This document shows positions 1-11,285 of a DNA stretch of 64,000 nucleotides, piece by piece (position 1 is the first letter of the stretch; each line of letters starts with the position of its first letter). Under the pieces are notes generated by a model that saw only the letters and a list, made by a program, of their open reading frames with translations, made no database searches and had not been told where the DNA came from. The position numbers and the translations under genes were made by a program. The stretch comes from Gammaproteobacteria bacterium (GTDB lineage Bacteria > Pseudomonadota > Gammaproteobacteria > JAABTG01): contig JAXHLS010000002.1 in NCBI GenBank assembly GCA_034522055.1, forward strand, positions 2,232,001-2,296,000, in the 5' to 3' direction.

Positions 1-113
1 AGTCCCTCACGGAGATCAAGGACGTACTGGCCTCACGCGGACTGTCCCTGGGGATGCGCCTCGAGGCGTGGCCGCCGCCCGGATTGTACGACGAAGGCAA
101 GGAACGCGCCTGA
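1..113 (+). CDS. rpoA: RNA polymerase alpha subunit, C-terminal end (partial)
   Basis: The window opens inside a reading frame whose first full codon is at position 3 and which ends with TGA at 111-113. The last residues include [18 protein letters not shown], the end of the alpha C-terminal domain that contacts UP-element DNA and activators. The family is known to have rpoA directly before rplQ, as here (44 bp gap). Only about 36 residues are present; the rest lies to the left of the window. Confidence 0.9.
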   Translation, partial: SLTEIKDVLASRGLSLGMRLEAWPPPGLYDEGKERA

Positions 114-157
114 AGCGCGAGCCCCCCCACCCTTTACTGATCTAGAGGATCACCCCA

Positions 158-553
158 ATGCGTCATCGTAAGAGCGGACGCCAGCTCAACCGGAACAGTT
201 CCCATCGCGATGCCATGTATCGCAACATGAGCGCATCCCTGTTTCGCCATGAGTTCATCACCACCACCCTGCCCAAGGCGAAGGAATTACGCCGTGTCGC
301 CGAGCCGCTGATCACCCTGGCCAAGGAAGATAGCGTTCACCATCGGCGCACGGCCTTTTCCCGGCTGCGCGACAAGGAGGTGGTGGGTAAGCTGTTCAAG
401 GAACTGGGACCGCGTTACCAGGACCGGCCGGGTGGTTACCTGCGGATCCTCAAGGCCGGTTTCCGTTCGGGTGATGCGGCCCCCATGGCCGTGGTGGAAC
501 TGGTTGACAGGCCCATGGATGAATCGGATAGCGGAGTCGCCGATCGCGATTGA
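158..553 (+). CDS. rplQ: 50S ribosomal protein L17
   Basis: This 131-residue protein begins [20 protein letters not shown], the L17 N-terminal signature, and contains the typical [20 protein letters not shown] stretch. L17 is a structural protein of the large ribosomal subunit near the exit tunnel. The length fits the family, with a short variable C-terminal tail. A ribosome binding site AGAGGA at 144-149 lies 8 bp before the ATG. It is the last gene of the alpha operon, and an intrinsic terminator follows 25 bp after its stop. Confidence 0.97.
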   Translation: MRHRKSGRQLNRNSSHRDAMYRNMSASLFRHEFITTTLPKAKELRRVAEPLITLAKEDSVHHRRTAFSRLRDKEVVGKLFKELGPRYQDRPGGYLRILKAGFRSGDAAPMAVVELVDRPMDESDSGVADRD

Positions 554-577
554 TTCATTCGGGACGGGCGGATCGAC

Positions 578-608
578 GAAAAAGGCCGGGCATGAGCCCG
601 GCCTTTTT
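578..608 (+). terminator. Intrinsic terminator of the alpha operon
   Basis: GGCCGGGC at 584-591 pairs perfectly with GCCCGGCC at 596-603 around a 4-base loop. An A-run precedes the stem and five T follow it (604-608), so the site may work in both directions. It lies just after rplQ and ends the ribosomal/RNA polymerase operon. Confidence 0.9.
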
Positions 609-724
609 GCGTTCAGGCTTCGGTTATGCGGCCGCAAAAGGTTATGGTTGCTATGGCCGGTGGGGCGCCGCCCCCAAGCGGGCCGAAGCAATGGAGGCGA
701 GGGCGGATCAATCGGGCCGACAGG

Positions 725-2380
725 GTGAGCGACGACAACACCATAGACCATTGGCGTGAACGGCTGCGCGGCACCCGCCTGCCACCCCTGGCGCGCGTGA
801 CGGCGGCGGCCGCCGAGACCCCGGACGGGACCGCTACCGAACGATGGGCACGCCTCTATGCCCGCGATGTCTTCCTCTCTGCTGAGGTCTTCAGACTGGC
901 CAACGAGCGCGCGGGTACGCACATCGTCCGTCTCGAGCAGGCCCCCGTCATCATCGGACAGGAGCGCTTCATCGCTCTTGGGCGCAGCGCCGAAACCGTC
1001 GAGGACCAGCTGACGGGGGAGGATCGGGAGGCCTTGATGGCGGCCCTCAGGTGCGCCGTCATTGCCGCCAGGCTCGCCGGGATGTGGGCGACGACCCTGG
1101 GTTTCCGGGTGCCGGACGAGTTCTATTTCAGTGCCCTGTTCGAAAGACTAGGGGAACTCCTTATCCGTTACTTCGCTCCCGCCACGGCACGCCGGGTGGA
1201 CGAGGGCCTGGGCAAGGGCCGTCCGTGGCATGGGACGGAGGCGGAGGTACTGGGTTTTCACCAGCGCGACCTCGGCCTGGCCCTGGCACGGGACTGGGAC
1301 CTGCCCCAGCTGTTGCTCGAGGAGTCGTTGGGGGAGGCCGTGATGGTGGGTAAGGCGGGCCTCGTCCACGGTGCCGTGGATGTCGCTGCCTGTATAGGGG
1401 TGGCCGATGGCGAGGCGCGACTCACGGCATTGCTCGAGGAACTGGGTGCACGCTGGGACCGTTCGCCCCAACACCTGGCGGAGGATGTATTCATCTGCGC
1501 ACGGGATTGTGCCCGCGACGCCCTGGCCTGGTACCCGCGGGCCCACGATGGCCGCTACGTTGAGTTATATCCACGCCCTCACGTGTGGCGTCCATCCCCT
1601 CCTGCCACGGCGCCGGCGCACCATCAGGGTCTTGCACCGGCCACCTCAGCGTCCCGCGCTAGCCGGCCCGGGTCAGAGAACCACGCACCCGTGCAGCCCG
1701 CATCGCCGCATCCCAAGGGGTCGGAAGGGGCAGCCACGGCGGCGAAACCGCGGGTCGCCCCACGTGCCGCCGCACAACCCATCCCGGCAGCACCCACCCG
1801 GCCCGCGCCCCGTCCACCGCCCGAGTCGCCACTATCCGGGGCACCCGCCGCGGCAACTCCGTCCCCGCCCTCCGGGCCCGCGCGGCCCACGTCATCGCCA
1901 GCCGCCGCCGCGCCGGAGACCACCAACGATGTGATCTCCAGGGTGGTGCATCAGATCGTCACGGCCACTCGTCTCGAGCGCTGTCTATTCCTGGTGGTCG
2001 ATCGCAAGAAAGGGGAGGTAGTGGTGCGCCATCACGCCGGCCTCGCCGAGGATTCGCCCCTAGGGCACCTGTCGATAGGGTTGGGTGATGGCAACCTGTT
2101 CGCCCTCGTGATGCGGAAACCCGCCGTGTTATGGGTGGATGCGGCAAAGCGCCGTCGCTTCCAGGGTGCCATCAAGGAGCCCCTGAGGGCGCTCACGCCG
2201 GCAGGCGAGTTCCTGGTGGCATCCCTGTTCATCAAGGGGCGGCCCCTGGGCTTGTTGTATGCCGATGGGGAATCCTCGCTGACCGCGGCCCATCTCAACA
2301 ACTTCAAGAAGGCCCACGGCTACCTGGTGCGCCACCTCGATGACCTGGCGTCCCGGCGCATGGCCCAGCCCCGGGGGTGA
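725..2380 (+). CDS. HDOD-domain signalling protein with Pro/Ala linker and GAF-like C-terminus
   Basis: About 551 residues from the GTG at 725. The frame is open back to ATG 626, but that start would sit almost on the upstream terminator, so the GTG is preferred; neither has a strong ribosome binding site. Residues about 20-260 look like an HDOD domain, a helical module related to HD hydrolases that usually lacks metal-binding residues and is found in bacterial signalling proteins. Residues about 292-400 are a low-complexity Pro/Ala/Ser linker. The last 150 residues (LERCLFLVVDRKKGEVVVRH onward) resemble a small GAF-like sensor fold. The output is unknown. The next gene starts 4 bp after the stop, so the two are probably co-transcribed. 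Confidence 0.65.
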   Translation: MSDDNTIDHWRERLRGTRLPPLARVTAAAAETPDGTATERWARLYARDVFLSAEVFRLANERAGTHIVRLEQAPVIIGQERFIALGRSAETVEDQLTGEDREALMAALRCAVIAARLAGMWATTLGFRVPDEFYFSALFERLGELLIRYFAPATARRVDEGLGKGRPWHGTEAEVLGFHQRDLGLALARDWDLPQLLLEESLGEAVMVGKAGLVHGAVDVAACIGVADGEARLTALLEELGARWDRSPQHLAEDVFICARDCARDALAWYPRAHDGRYVELYPRPHVWRPSPPATAPAHHQGLAPATSASRASRPGSENHAPVQPASPHPKGSEGAATAAKPRVAPRAAAQPIPAAPTRPAPRPPPESPLSGAPAAATPSPPSGPARPTSSPAAAAPETTNDVISRVVHQIVTATRLERCLFLVVDRKKGEVVVRHHAGLAEDSPLGHLSIGLGDGNLFALVMRKPAVLWVDAAKRRRFQGAIKEPLRALTPAGEFLVASLFIKGRPLGLLYADGESSLTAAHLNNFKKAHGYLVRHLDDLASRRMAQPRG

Positions 2381-2384
2381 TGCG

Positions 2385-3146
2385 GTGACCCGTGCCGTTC
2401 CGTCGCCCCGCCCGGTGTTCATGGTGACCGACTTCGGGCCCTGCGGCCCCTATCTCGGCCAGATGCACATCGCTCTTGTCCGTACCGTCCCGGGTCTGCC
2501 GGTGGTGGACCTGATCAATGACATGCCGCGTTTCAGTCCCCGGCCCGCGGCCTACCTGCTGGCCGCCCTGGCGGCGGCGGAGCTGGAACCCGCGGTGTTC
2601 CTGGCGGTGGTGGACCCGGGGGTGGGCACTCCCCAGCGCCGGCCCGTGGTGGTGCGGGCGGGACGCCATGCCTTCGTAGGGCCGGACAACGGCCTTTTCA
2701 ACGTCATCGCCCGCCATCATCCCGAGGCCGAACGGGCCCTCATCGAGTGGCGCCCGCCGGCCCTGTCGGACAGCTTTCACGGCCGTGACCTCTTCGCCCC
2801 GGTGGCGGCGCGTCTTGCCGCAGCGCAGAGCGTCGCGACCACCCCCCTGCCATGGCAGGACCATGAACTCACAGACTGGCCGGGAGACTGGCCGGCGGTG
2901 GTCTACGCGGACGGCTACGGCAACCTCATGACCGGCCTGCGGGCGGCGGGAGTGCCACCCTCGGCCCGCATCGGGGCGGGTGGCCGGGAACTCACCCGGG
3001 CCCGCACCTTCGGCGAGGTGCCCGCGGGCAGCCCCTTCTGGTATGGCAACTCCAGCGGCCTGGTGGAGCTTGCTGTCAACGGTGGCAGCGCGGCGGCGGA
3101 GCTGGGGCTCGCGCCGGGCGATGCGGTGAGGGTGGTGGGGGGGTGA
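2385..3146 (+). CDS. SAM hydrolase / SAM hydroxide adenosyltransferase family (DUF62)
   Basis: A 253-residue protein containing VFMVTDFG, AVVDPGVGT, FVGPDNGLF and DSFHGRDLFAPVAA, the conserved blocks of the DUF62 family related to SAM-dependent fluorinase and chlorinase. Characterised non-halogenating members hydrolyse S-adenosylmethionine to adenosine and methionine; whether this one does is inference. The start is set at GTG 2385, with GGGGGTGA just upstream overlapping the stop of the HDOD gene; the longer frame from 2340 overlaps that gene without homology. A homopurine tract and heptamer repeats follow the gene. Confidence 0.85.
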   Translation: MTRAVPSPRPVFMVTDFGPCGPYLGQMHIALVRTVPGLPVVDLINDMPRFSPRPAAYLLAALAAAELEPAVFLAVVDPGVGTPQRRPVVVRAGRHAFVGPDNGLFNVIARHHPEAERALIEWRPPALSDSFHGRDLFAPVAARLAAAQSVATTPLPWQDHELTDWPGDWPAVVYADGYGNLMTGLRAAGVPPSARIGAGGRELTRARTFGEVPAGSPFWYGNSSGLVELAVNGGSAAAELGLAPGDAVRVVGG

Positions 3147-3192
3147 TGGTTTGCTGGGGAATGGGGAAAAGGGAAAAGGGGAAAAGGGAATG

Positions 3193-3234
3193 GTGAGTGG
3201 TGAATGGTGAATAGTGAATAGTGAATAGTGAAAA
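3193..3234. repeat. Heptamer tandem repeat, six units of GTGAAT(A/G)
   Basis: Six consecutive 7-bp units (GTGAGTG, GTGAATG, three GTGAATA, GTGAAAA) lie between the SAM hydrolase gene and the convergent gatB. They are preceded at about 3164-3190 by a GGGAAAA-type purine tract. The same heptamer recurs at 6214-6262 between gatC and gatA. Confidence 0.95.
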
Positions 3235-3237
3235 GCA

Positions 3238-4674
<1,437 letters not shown>

Positions 4675-4712
4675 TTCTCAGTCTGCTCCGGGTTGGGGTG
4701 ACGCTGAAGTAA

Positions 4713-6167
4713 TCAATCGAATCCCGGCGGCGTCCGCCGGTGCCAGTCCGTTTCCTGTTGAAAACGATGGGCGATGCCGAGCAGCCGCCCCTCATCGAAG
4801 TAGTTGCCTACCATCTGCAGTCCCACGGGCAGGCCGTCCACCAGGCCGGCCGGTACCGACAGGGCGGGCAAGCCGGCCAGGTTGGCGGCGATGGTGTAGA
4901 TGTCCGACAGGTACATGGCCACCGGGTCGCTGGTCTTCTCGCCGATGCGGAAGGCGGGCGCGGGGGCGGTGGGGCCCATGATCACGTCCACCTCGTCGAA
5001 GGCGCGGCGGAATTCGTCTTTGATGAGCCGGCGCACCTTCTGGGCCTTGAGATAATAGGCGTCGTAATAGCCTGCGGACAGGGCGTAGGTGCCCACCAGG
5101 ATGCGCCGTTTGACCTCGGCGCCGAAGCCCTCACCGCGGCTGCGCTTGTAGAGATCCTCCAGGTTCACCGGTGCCTCGCAGCGGTAGCCGAAGCGCACGC
5201 CGTCGAAGCGCGACAGGTTGGAGGAGCACTCCGCCGGCGCCACCACGTAGTAGGCAGGCACCGACAGCAGGCTGCTGGCGAGGCTGATCTCCCTGACCGT
5301 GGCGCCGGCGGCCTCGAACACGGCCACGGCGCGGTGGACGGCCCCCGCCACCCCCTCGTCGAGGCCCTCACCGAAGTGCTCCCGGGGCAGGCCGATGCGC
5401 AGCCCCTTCAGGGGTTGATCCAGCAGGGCGGGATAGTCCTCGAGGGGCTGATCCAGGCTGGTGGAGTCCCGTTCGTCGAAGCCGGCCATGGCGGCCAGCA
5501 GCCACGCGGCATCGGCCGCGCTGCGGGTCAGAGGCCCGGCCTGGTCGAGGCTGGAGGCGAAGGCGATCATGCCGTAGCGGGACACCCGTCCGTAGGTGGG
5601 TTTCAGCCCGGTGATGCCGCACAGGGCCGCCGGCTGGCGTATGGAGCCGCCGGTATCCGTGGCCGTGGCCGCCGGCACCAGGCGCGCCGCCACCGCCGCC
5701 GCCGAGCCGCCCGAGGAGCCGCCGGGCACATGGTCCGTATGCCATGGGTTGTGGACGGGTCCGTAGTAACTGGTCTCGTTGGAGGATCCCATGGCGAACT
5801 CGTCCATGTTGAGCTTGCCCAGCATCACCATGCCGGCCGCCGCCAGGCGCGCCACCACCGTGGCGTCGTAGGGGGAGACGAAATTGTCCAGCATCCGCGA
5901 GCCACAGGAGGTGCGCACGCCGCGGGTGCAGAAGATGTCCTTGTGGGCCATGGGGATGCCCGTCAGGGGGCCACCCTCGCCGCGGGCGCGGCGGCCATCC
6001 GCCGCCCGGGCCTGCTCCAGGGCGCCTTCAGGGGTCACGGTGATGAAACTGTTGAGGGTTTTGTCGAGGCCCTCGATGCGTGCGAGGAAGTGGCGGGTGA
6101 GTTCCTCGCTGGAGACCTCCCGGTCCTGCAGGGCGGCGGATAGTTCGGCGATGGATTTATCGTGCAT
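4713..6167 (-). CDS. gatA: Asp-tRNA(Asn)/Glu-tRNA(Gln) amidotransferase subunit A
   Basis: A 484-residue amidase-signature enzyme. The Ser-cis-Ser-Lys triad region is visible as [11 protein letters not shown] (Lys), then [17 protein letters not shown] and [18 protein letters not shown] (serines). It releases ammonia from glutamine and channels it to GatB. It sits between gatC and gatB, all on the minus strand. The 112-bp gap to gatC is long for this operon and is partly filled by seven heptamer repeats. No clear Shine-Dalgarno is seen before the ATG at 6167. Confidence 0.97.
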   Translation of the reverse strand: MHDKSIAELSAALQDREVSSEELTRHFLARIEGLDKTLNSFITVTPEGALEQARAADGRRARGEGGPLTGIPMAHKDIFCTRGVRTSCGSRMLDNFVSPYDATVVARLAAAGMVMLGKLNMDEFAMGSSNETSYYGPVHNPWHTDHVPGGSSGGSAAAVAARLVPAATATDTGGSIRQPAALCGITGLKPTYGRVSRYGMIAFASSLDQAGPLTRSAADAAWLLAAMAGFDERDSTSLDQPLEDYPALLDQPLKGLRIGLPREHFGEGLDEGVAGAVHRAVAVFEAAGATVREISLASSLLSVPAYYVVAPAECSSNLSRFDGVRFGYRCEAPVNLEDLYKRSRGEGFGAEVKRRILVGTYALSAGYYDAYYLKAQKVRRLIKDEFRRAFDEVDVIMGPTAPAPAFRIGEKTSDPVAMYLSDIYTIAANLAGLPALSVPAGLVDGLPVGLQMVGNYFDEGRLLGIAHRFQQETDWHRRTPPGFD

Positions 6168-6213
6168 GGATCGGGGGAGATGGCCGGGGTTGGGGACGAG
6201 GGGCGTCGGACTG

Positions 6214-6262
6214 GTGAATGGTGAATGGTGAATAGTGAATGGTGAATAGTGAATGGTGAATA
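6214..6262. repeat. Heptamer tandem repeat, seven units of GTGAAT(A/G)
   Basis: Seven perfect-length units alternate GTGAATG and GTGAATA inside the gatC-gatA gap. It is the same family as 3193-3234, so the repeat occurs in two of the three non-coding gaps around gatAB. Copy number could change by slippage without affecting a reading frame. Confidence 0.95.
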
Positions 6263-6279
6263 GGGGGCGCGTTTGGGGG

Positions 6280-6585
6280 TTACTCGATCACCTTGGGGAC
6301 CAGGTACAGGCCGTTCTCCAGCGCGGGTGCGCCGGCCTGGAACAGGTCGCGCTGGTCCTCTTCGGTCACCACATCGGGTCGCAAGCGCTGCACGGCATCC
6401 AGCGGGTGGGCCAACGGTAACACATCGGCGGTGTCCTCCCGGGCCATCTCATCCACCAGGTCAAGGATATTGGAGAGGTCGCGGACATAATCCGGAATAT
6501 CGACCTCATCGATGGCGATGCGGGCCAGATGGGCGATGTTCTCCACGTCGTGTCTGTCTAGGGCCATGGTATGGTTTTCTGTCAT
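6280..6585 (-). CDS. gatC: Asp-tRNA(Asn)/Glu-tRNA(Gln) amidotransferase subunit C
   Basis: A small protein of 95-101 residues containing [15 protein letters not shown] and [19 protein letters not shown], typical of GatC, the belt-like subunit that stabilises the GatA-GatB contact. Two starts are possible: ATG 6585 ([15 protein letters not shown]) or ATG 6567 (MALDRHDVE). The second matches the usual N-terminus better, and neither has a good ribosome binding site. First gene of gatCAB, divergent from mreB across about 230 bp that must hold both promoters. Confidence 0.93.
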   Translation of the reverse strand: MTENHTMALDRHDVENIAHLARIAIDEVDIPDYVRDLSNILDLVDEMAREDTADVLPLAHPLDAVQRLRPDVVTEEDQRDLFQAGAPALENGLYLVPKVIE

Positions 6586-6694
6586 CAGAGTGTGGGACCG
6601 GCCCGGTTACCGGCCCGCAGGATGAAACGCCGCCCTTGCCCGCAACCCGGGCCACTGCTAAATTAGCGCGGCCTAACGCACGTGACAGCTTTAA

Positions 6695-7864
<1,170 letters not shown>

Positions 7865-7974
7865 CCCCTCCCCTTGGACTCGCCCGCGGCGGCAGTCTTC
7901 AGGCCCCTGGGCCGGCACGCCTCCGGCCATTCCAGTACCCTGACGCACCCGGTCTTCGCAGCGGGAGGTGCCGT

Positions 7975-8841
7975 CTGATCAGAAGCGAGAAAACCCTGTT
8001 TACCCGCGGCCCGGCCCTGAGCGTGCGGCTGGCGGTGTTCGTGCTGCTGTCGGTGCTGCTCATGACCCTGGATCGCCTCCATCAGCTGGAATTCGTCAGG
8101 GCGGGGCTCGGCGTGATGCTCTATCCGGTGCAGATGGCGGTGCATGTGCCCCTGCAGGCGGGGACCTGGGTCTACGACACCTTCTCCCTGAGGCGCTTCC
8201 TGGCAGAGGAGAACCAACGCCTGCGCCGCGAGCAGCTGGCCATCGAGGTTCGGCTCGGCCGTTTCGAGGCCCTGGAGGCCGAGAACCGCCGCCTGCGTAA
8301 TCTGCTGGACTCCTCCGTCAAGGTGGGCGAACAGGTGCTCATCGCCGAGGTGGTGGCGGTGGATCTGGATCCCTTCAGCCGCCAGATCCTGCTGAGCAAG
8401 GGTGCGCGGTCGCGGGTCTATGCCGGCCAGCCCATCATCGACGCCAACGGTGTTATGGGGCAGGTGGCCCATGTCAACCCCCTGACCTCGGCGGCGCTCC
8501 TGATCACCGATCCGGGCCATGCCCTGCCGGTGCAGATCAACCGCAACGGCCTGCGTTCGGTGGCCGTGGGGACGGGGGCGGCCGGCAGCCTCGCCCTCCA
8601 GTATCTGCCCAACAATGCCGACGTGCAGGTGGGGGACCTGGTGGTGACCTCCGGGCTGGGGGGGCGTTTCCCCTCCGGCTATCCGGTCGGCACCGTGACC
8701 TCGGTGACGACGGATGCCGGGCGCCCCTTCGCCGATGTGGTGGTGGAGCCGTCGGCCCAGCTGGAGCGCAACCGGGAGGTGCTGCTGGTGTGGCCGGCCC
8801 ATGTGCCTATCACCCCCCCCGGCGAAGACGGGGAGGGATGA
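7975..8841 (+). CDS. mreC: Rod-shape-determining protein MreC, apparent non-AUG start
   Basis: MreC is a bitopic inner-membrane protein whose periplasmic beta domains scaffold PBP2-RodA. The first obvious start (GTG 8023) cuts off conserved N-terminal sequence: the frame reads LFTRGPALSVRLAVFVLLS from about 7999, matching the usual FSRGPSLxxRL of MreC. Upstream in frame there is no ATG, GTG or TTG near a binding site, but GGGAGG at 7963-7968 precedes CTG 7975 and ATC 7978 by 6 and 9 bases. A CTG or ATC start giving about 288 residues is proposed. A coiled coil follows the membrane segment (EENQRLRREQLAIEVRLG). The stop overlaps the mreD start. Confidence 0.93.
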   Translation: MIRSEKTLFTRGPALSVRLAVFVLLSVLLMTLDRLHQLEFVRAGLGVMLYPVQMAVHVPLQAGTWVYDTFSLRRFLAEENQRLRREQLAIEVRLGRFEALEAENRRLRNLLDSSVKVGEQVLIAEVVAVDLDPFSRQILLSKGARSRVYAGQPIIDANGVMGQVAHVNPLTSAALLITDPGHALPVQINRNGLRSVAVGTGAAGSLALQYLPNNADVQVGDLVVTSGLGGRFPSGYPVGTVTSVTTDAGRPFADVVVEPSAQLERNREVLLVWPAHVPITPPGEDGEG

Positions 8842-9326
8842 TGATTGCGCGGCCGCGGGGCGGCGTGGCGCTGGTGCTCACCTTTGTCATCGCCTTCATG
8901 CTCATGATCCTGCCCCTGCCGGCCCTGGCCGAGCCGTTGCGCCCGGCGTGGGTGACCATGGTGCTGGTGTACTGGGCCATGGCGGTGCCCCAGCGGGTGG
9001 GGGTGAGCTGGGCCTGGTTCACGGGGCTGCTCAAGGACGGCGTGGCGGGTACGTTGCTGGGGCAGTATGCCCTGGGTCTGGCTCTGGTGGCCTTCATCGT
9101 CATCAAGTTGCATCAGCGCCTGCGGGTGCTGCCGCTGTGGCAGCAGGGGGTGGGCGTGTTCGTGCTGGTGTTGCTGGAGCAGAGCCTGTTCCTGTGGACC
9201 CGCGGCATCCAGGGTCTGCCCACCCCGTGGTTGCTGGTGCTCGGGCCGGCCGCCGCCAGTGGCGTGGTGTGGCCGTGGGTCTTCATCATCCTGCGGGACG
9301 TGCGGCGTCGTTACCGCATCGAATGA
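8838..9326 (+). CDS. mreD: Rod-shape-determining membrane protein MreD
   Basis: A 162-residue, very hydrophobic protein with about five predicted membrane helices, beginning MMIARPRGGVALVLTFVIAF. MreD is the polytopic partner of MreC. Two adjacent ATGs (8838, 8841) follow GGGAGGG and overlap the mreC stop, so translation is probably coupled. The motif LLKDGVAGTLLGQYALGLAL corresponds to the conserved region where E. coli MreD has GLWVD.LG. Length fits the family. Confidence 0.93.
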   Translation: MMIARPRGGVALVLTFVIAFMLMILPLPALAEPLRPAWVTMVLVYWAMAVPQRVGVSWAWFTGLLKDGVAGTLLGQYALGLALVAFIVIKLHQRLRVLPLWQQGVGVFVLVLLEQSLFLWTRGIQGLPTPWLLVLGPAAASGVVWPWVFIILRDVRRRYRIE

Positions 9327-9404
9327 GGGCCTTCGCCGGCCTGCGTTTGGCCTGACCTCTCGCGACCCGTAATATCCCCCCATGTCTGGTGAACCCGTGC
9401 GGTC

Positions 9405-11285
9405 ATGACCCCCTCCATTGCCCTCAAGGACAAGGTCCGGGAAGACGCCGTGGTGAGGGGCCGGTTGCTGGCCGCGGTGGCCGGCATCCTGGTGCTGCTG
9501 GTGCTGTTGGTGTGGCGGTTGACGGATCTGCAGGTGGTGAGTCACCAGCACTTTATCACCCAGTCCGAGAATAACCGGGTGAAGATCGTCCCGGAACCGC
9601 CCATTCGCGGTCTCATCTATGATCGCAATGGCGTATTGCTGGCCCAGAACACCCCCTCTTACACCCTCGAACTGGTGCCCGAGGCGGTATCCGACCTGGA
9701 TGCGACCCTCGATGCCTTGGGTGATGTGGTGGAGATATCGGCGCAGGACGTGGAGCGTTTCCGGCAGCTCGCCAGTCGCAAGCGTTCATTCGAGAGTATT
9801 CCCCTGAAGTTTCGCCTCAGTGACGAGGAGGTGGCGCGTTTCGCGGTTAATCGCCACCGTTTTCCCGGCACCGACATCCAGGCCCGCCTCACCCGCCACT
9901 ATCCCCTCGGTGAGGTGACGGCCCACGTCGTGGGTTATGTGGGCCGGCTCGACGAGGCGGCCCTGCAACGGGTGGACCCCGTCCAGTACAGCGGCACCAG
10001 CCACGTGGGCAAGACCGGGGTGGAACGCTCCTACGAGAAGGTACTCCACGGTATCGTGGGCTACCTGCACGTGGAGAACAACGCCCAGGGCCGGCGCCTG
10101 CGGGTGCTGGAGCGGGTCTCGCCCAGCCCCGGCAGCGACCTGTTCCTGCATCTGGATGCCGCCCTCCAGCGGGAGGCCCTCGCCGCCCTGGGGGACCATA
10201 CCGGGGCGGTGGTGGCCATCGATCCCAACAACGGCGGCTTGCTGGCCCTGGCCAGCAAGCCCGGCTACGATCCCAACCTGTTCGTCAACGGCATCGATAC
10301 CGAGTCCTACGCCGACCTCAGCGGCTCGCCCCTGCGGCCCCTGTTCAACCGCGCCATCCGCGGGCAATATCCGCCGGGCTCCACCATCAAGCCCATGATG
10401 GGTCTCGCCGGCCTGGAATACGGGGTGGAACTCGCCACCGGTCATACCTTCTGTCGCGGCTGGTATCAGCTCCCCAACAGCTCCCACCGTTACCGCGACT
10501 GGAAGCGGACCGGCCACGGCAAGGTGGACCTCAACTGGGCCATACTGCGCTCCTGTGACGTCTACTTCTATGAGATGGCCCATGCCCTGGGCATCGATCG
10601 CATGCATGAGTTCATGACCCGCTTCGGCTTCGGCGTCCGCACCGGCGTCGATATCGCGGGAGAGGCGGCAGGCCTGATGCCCAGTAAGGACTGGAAGCGG
10701 GCCGCGCGCCACAAGCCCTGGTATCGGGGCGAGACCCTCATCACCGGCATCGGCCAGGGCTTCATGCTCGCCACCCCACTGCAACTGGCCCAGGCGACGG
10801 CCATCGTGGCCAATCGCGGCCGTATCCTGCGGCCACGCCTGGTGCAGTCCTTCGGCGATCCGGACCAGGAAGGGGTCTTGGAACCGGCACCGGCGCCCGG
10901 GTCCCTTGGGTTGCGGGATGCCGCCTTCTGGCGCCCTATCGTCTCCGCCATGGAGGATACGGTCCACACCCCCCGGGGCACCGCCCATCGTATCGCCGAC
11001 GGCCTGTCCTATCGCATGGCCGGCAAGACCGGCACCGCCCAGGTGTTCGGCCTGGCCCAGGACGAGGAATACGACGCCGAGAGCCTGAAGCGCGAGTTGC
11101 GGGACCATGGCCTGTTCATCGCCTTCGCGCCGGTGGACCAGCCGCGCATCGCCGTGGCCGTGGTGGTGGAGCATGGTGGCGGCGGATCCACGTCGGCGGC
11201 ACCCATCGCGCGGCGGGTCATCGACCACTACCTGGCCCGTGAACTGCCCGCCGCCATGGACATGGCCGGGGAGCCGGCGAGCTGA
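9405..11285 (+). CDS. mrdA: Penicillin-binding protein 2 (elongasome transpeptidase)
   Basis: A 626-residue class B PBP. After a single N-terminal membrane segment (LLAAVAGILVLLVLLVWRLT) come the pedestal domain and the transpeptidase domain with all three motifs: SxxK as STIKP near residue 326, SxN-type as SCD in LRSCDVYFYEMA, and KTG as AGKTGTAQ near 542. It crosslinks lateral-wall peptidoglycan with RodA, whose gene overlaps by one base. Its place after mreBCD is the standard order. Confidence 0.97.
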   Translation: MTPSIALKDKVREDAVVRGRLLAAVAGILVLLVLLVWRLTDLQVVSHQHFITQSENNRVKIVPEPPIRGLIYDRNGVLLAQNTPSYTLELVPEAVSDLDATLDALGDVVEISAQDVERFRQLASRKRSFESIPLKFRLSDEEVARFAVNRHRFPGTDIQARLTRHYPLGEVTAHVVGYVGRLDEAALQRVDPVQYSGTSHVGKTGVERSYEKVLHGIVGYLHVENNAQGRRLRVLERVSPSPGSDLFLHLDAALQREALAALGDHTGAVVAIDPNNGGLLALASKPGYDPNLFVNGIDTESYADLSGSPLRPLFNRAIRGQYPPGSTIKPMMGLAGLEYGVELATGHTFCRGWYQLPNSSHRYRDWKRTGHGKVDLNWAILRSCDVYFYEMAHALGIDRMHEFMTRFGFGVRTGVDIAGEAAGLMPSKDWKRAARHKPWYRGETLITGIGQGFMLATPLQLAQATAIVANRGRILRPRLVQSFGDPDQEGVLEPAPAPGSLGLRDAAFWRPIVSAMEDTVHTPRGTAHRIADGLSYRMAGKTGTAQVFGLAQDEEYDAESLKRELRDHGLFIAFAPVDQPRIAVAVVVEHGGGGSTSAAPIARRVIDHYLARELPAAMDMAGEPAS

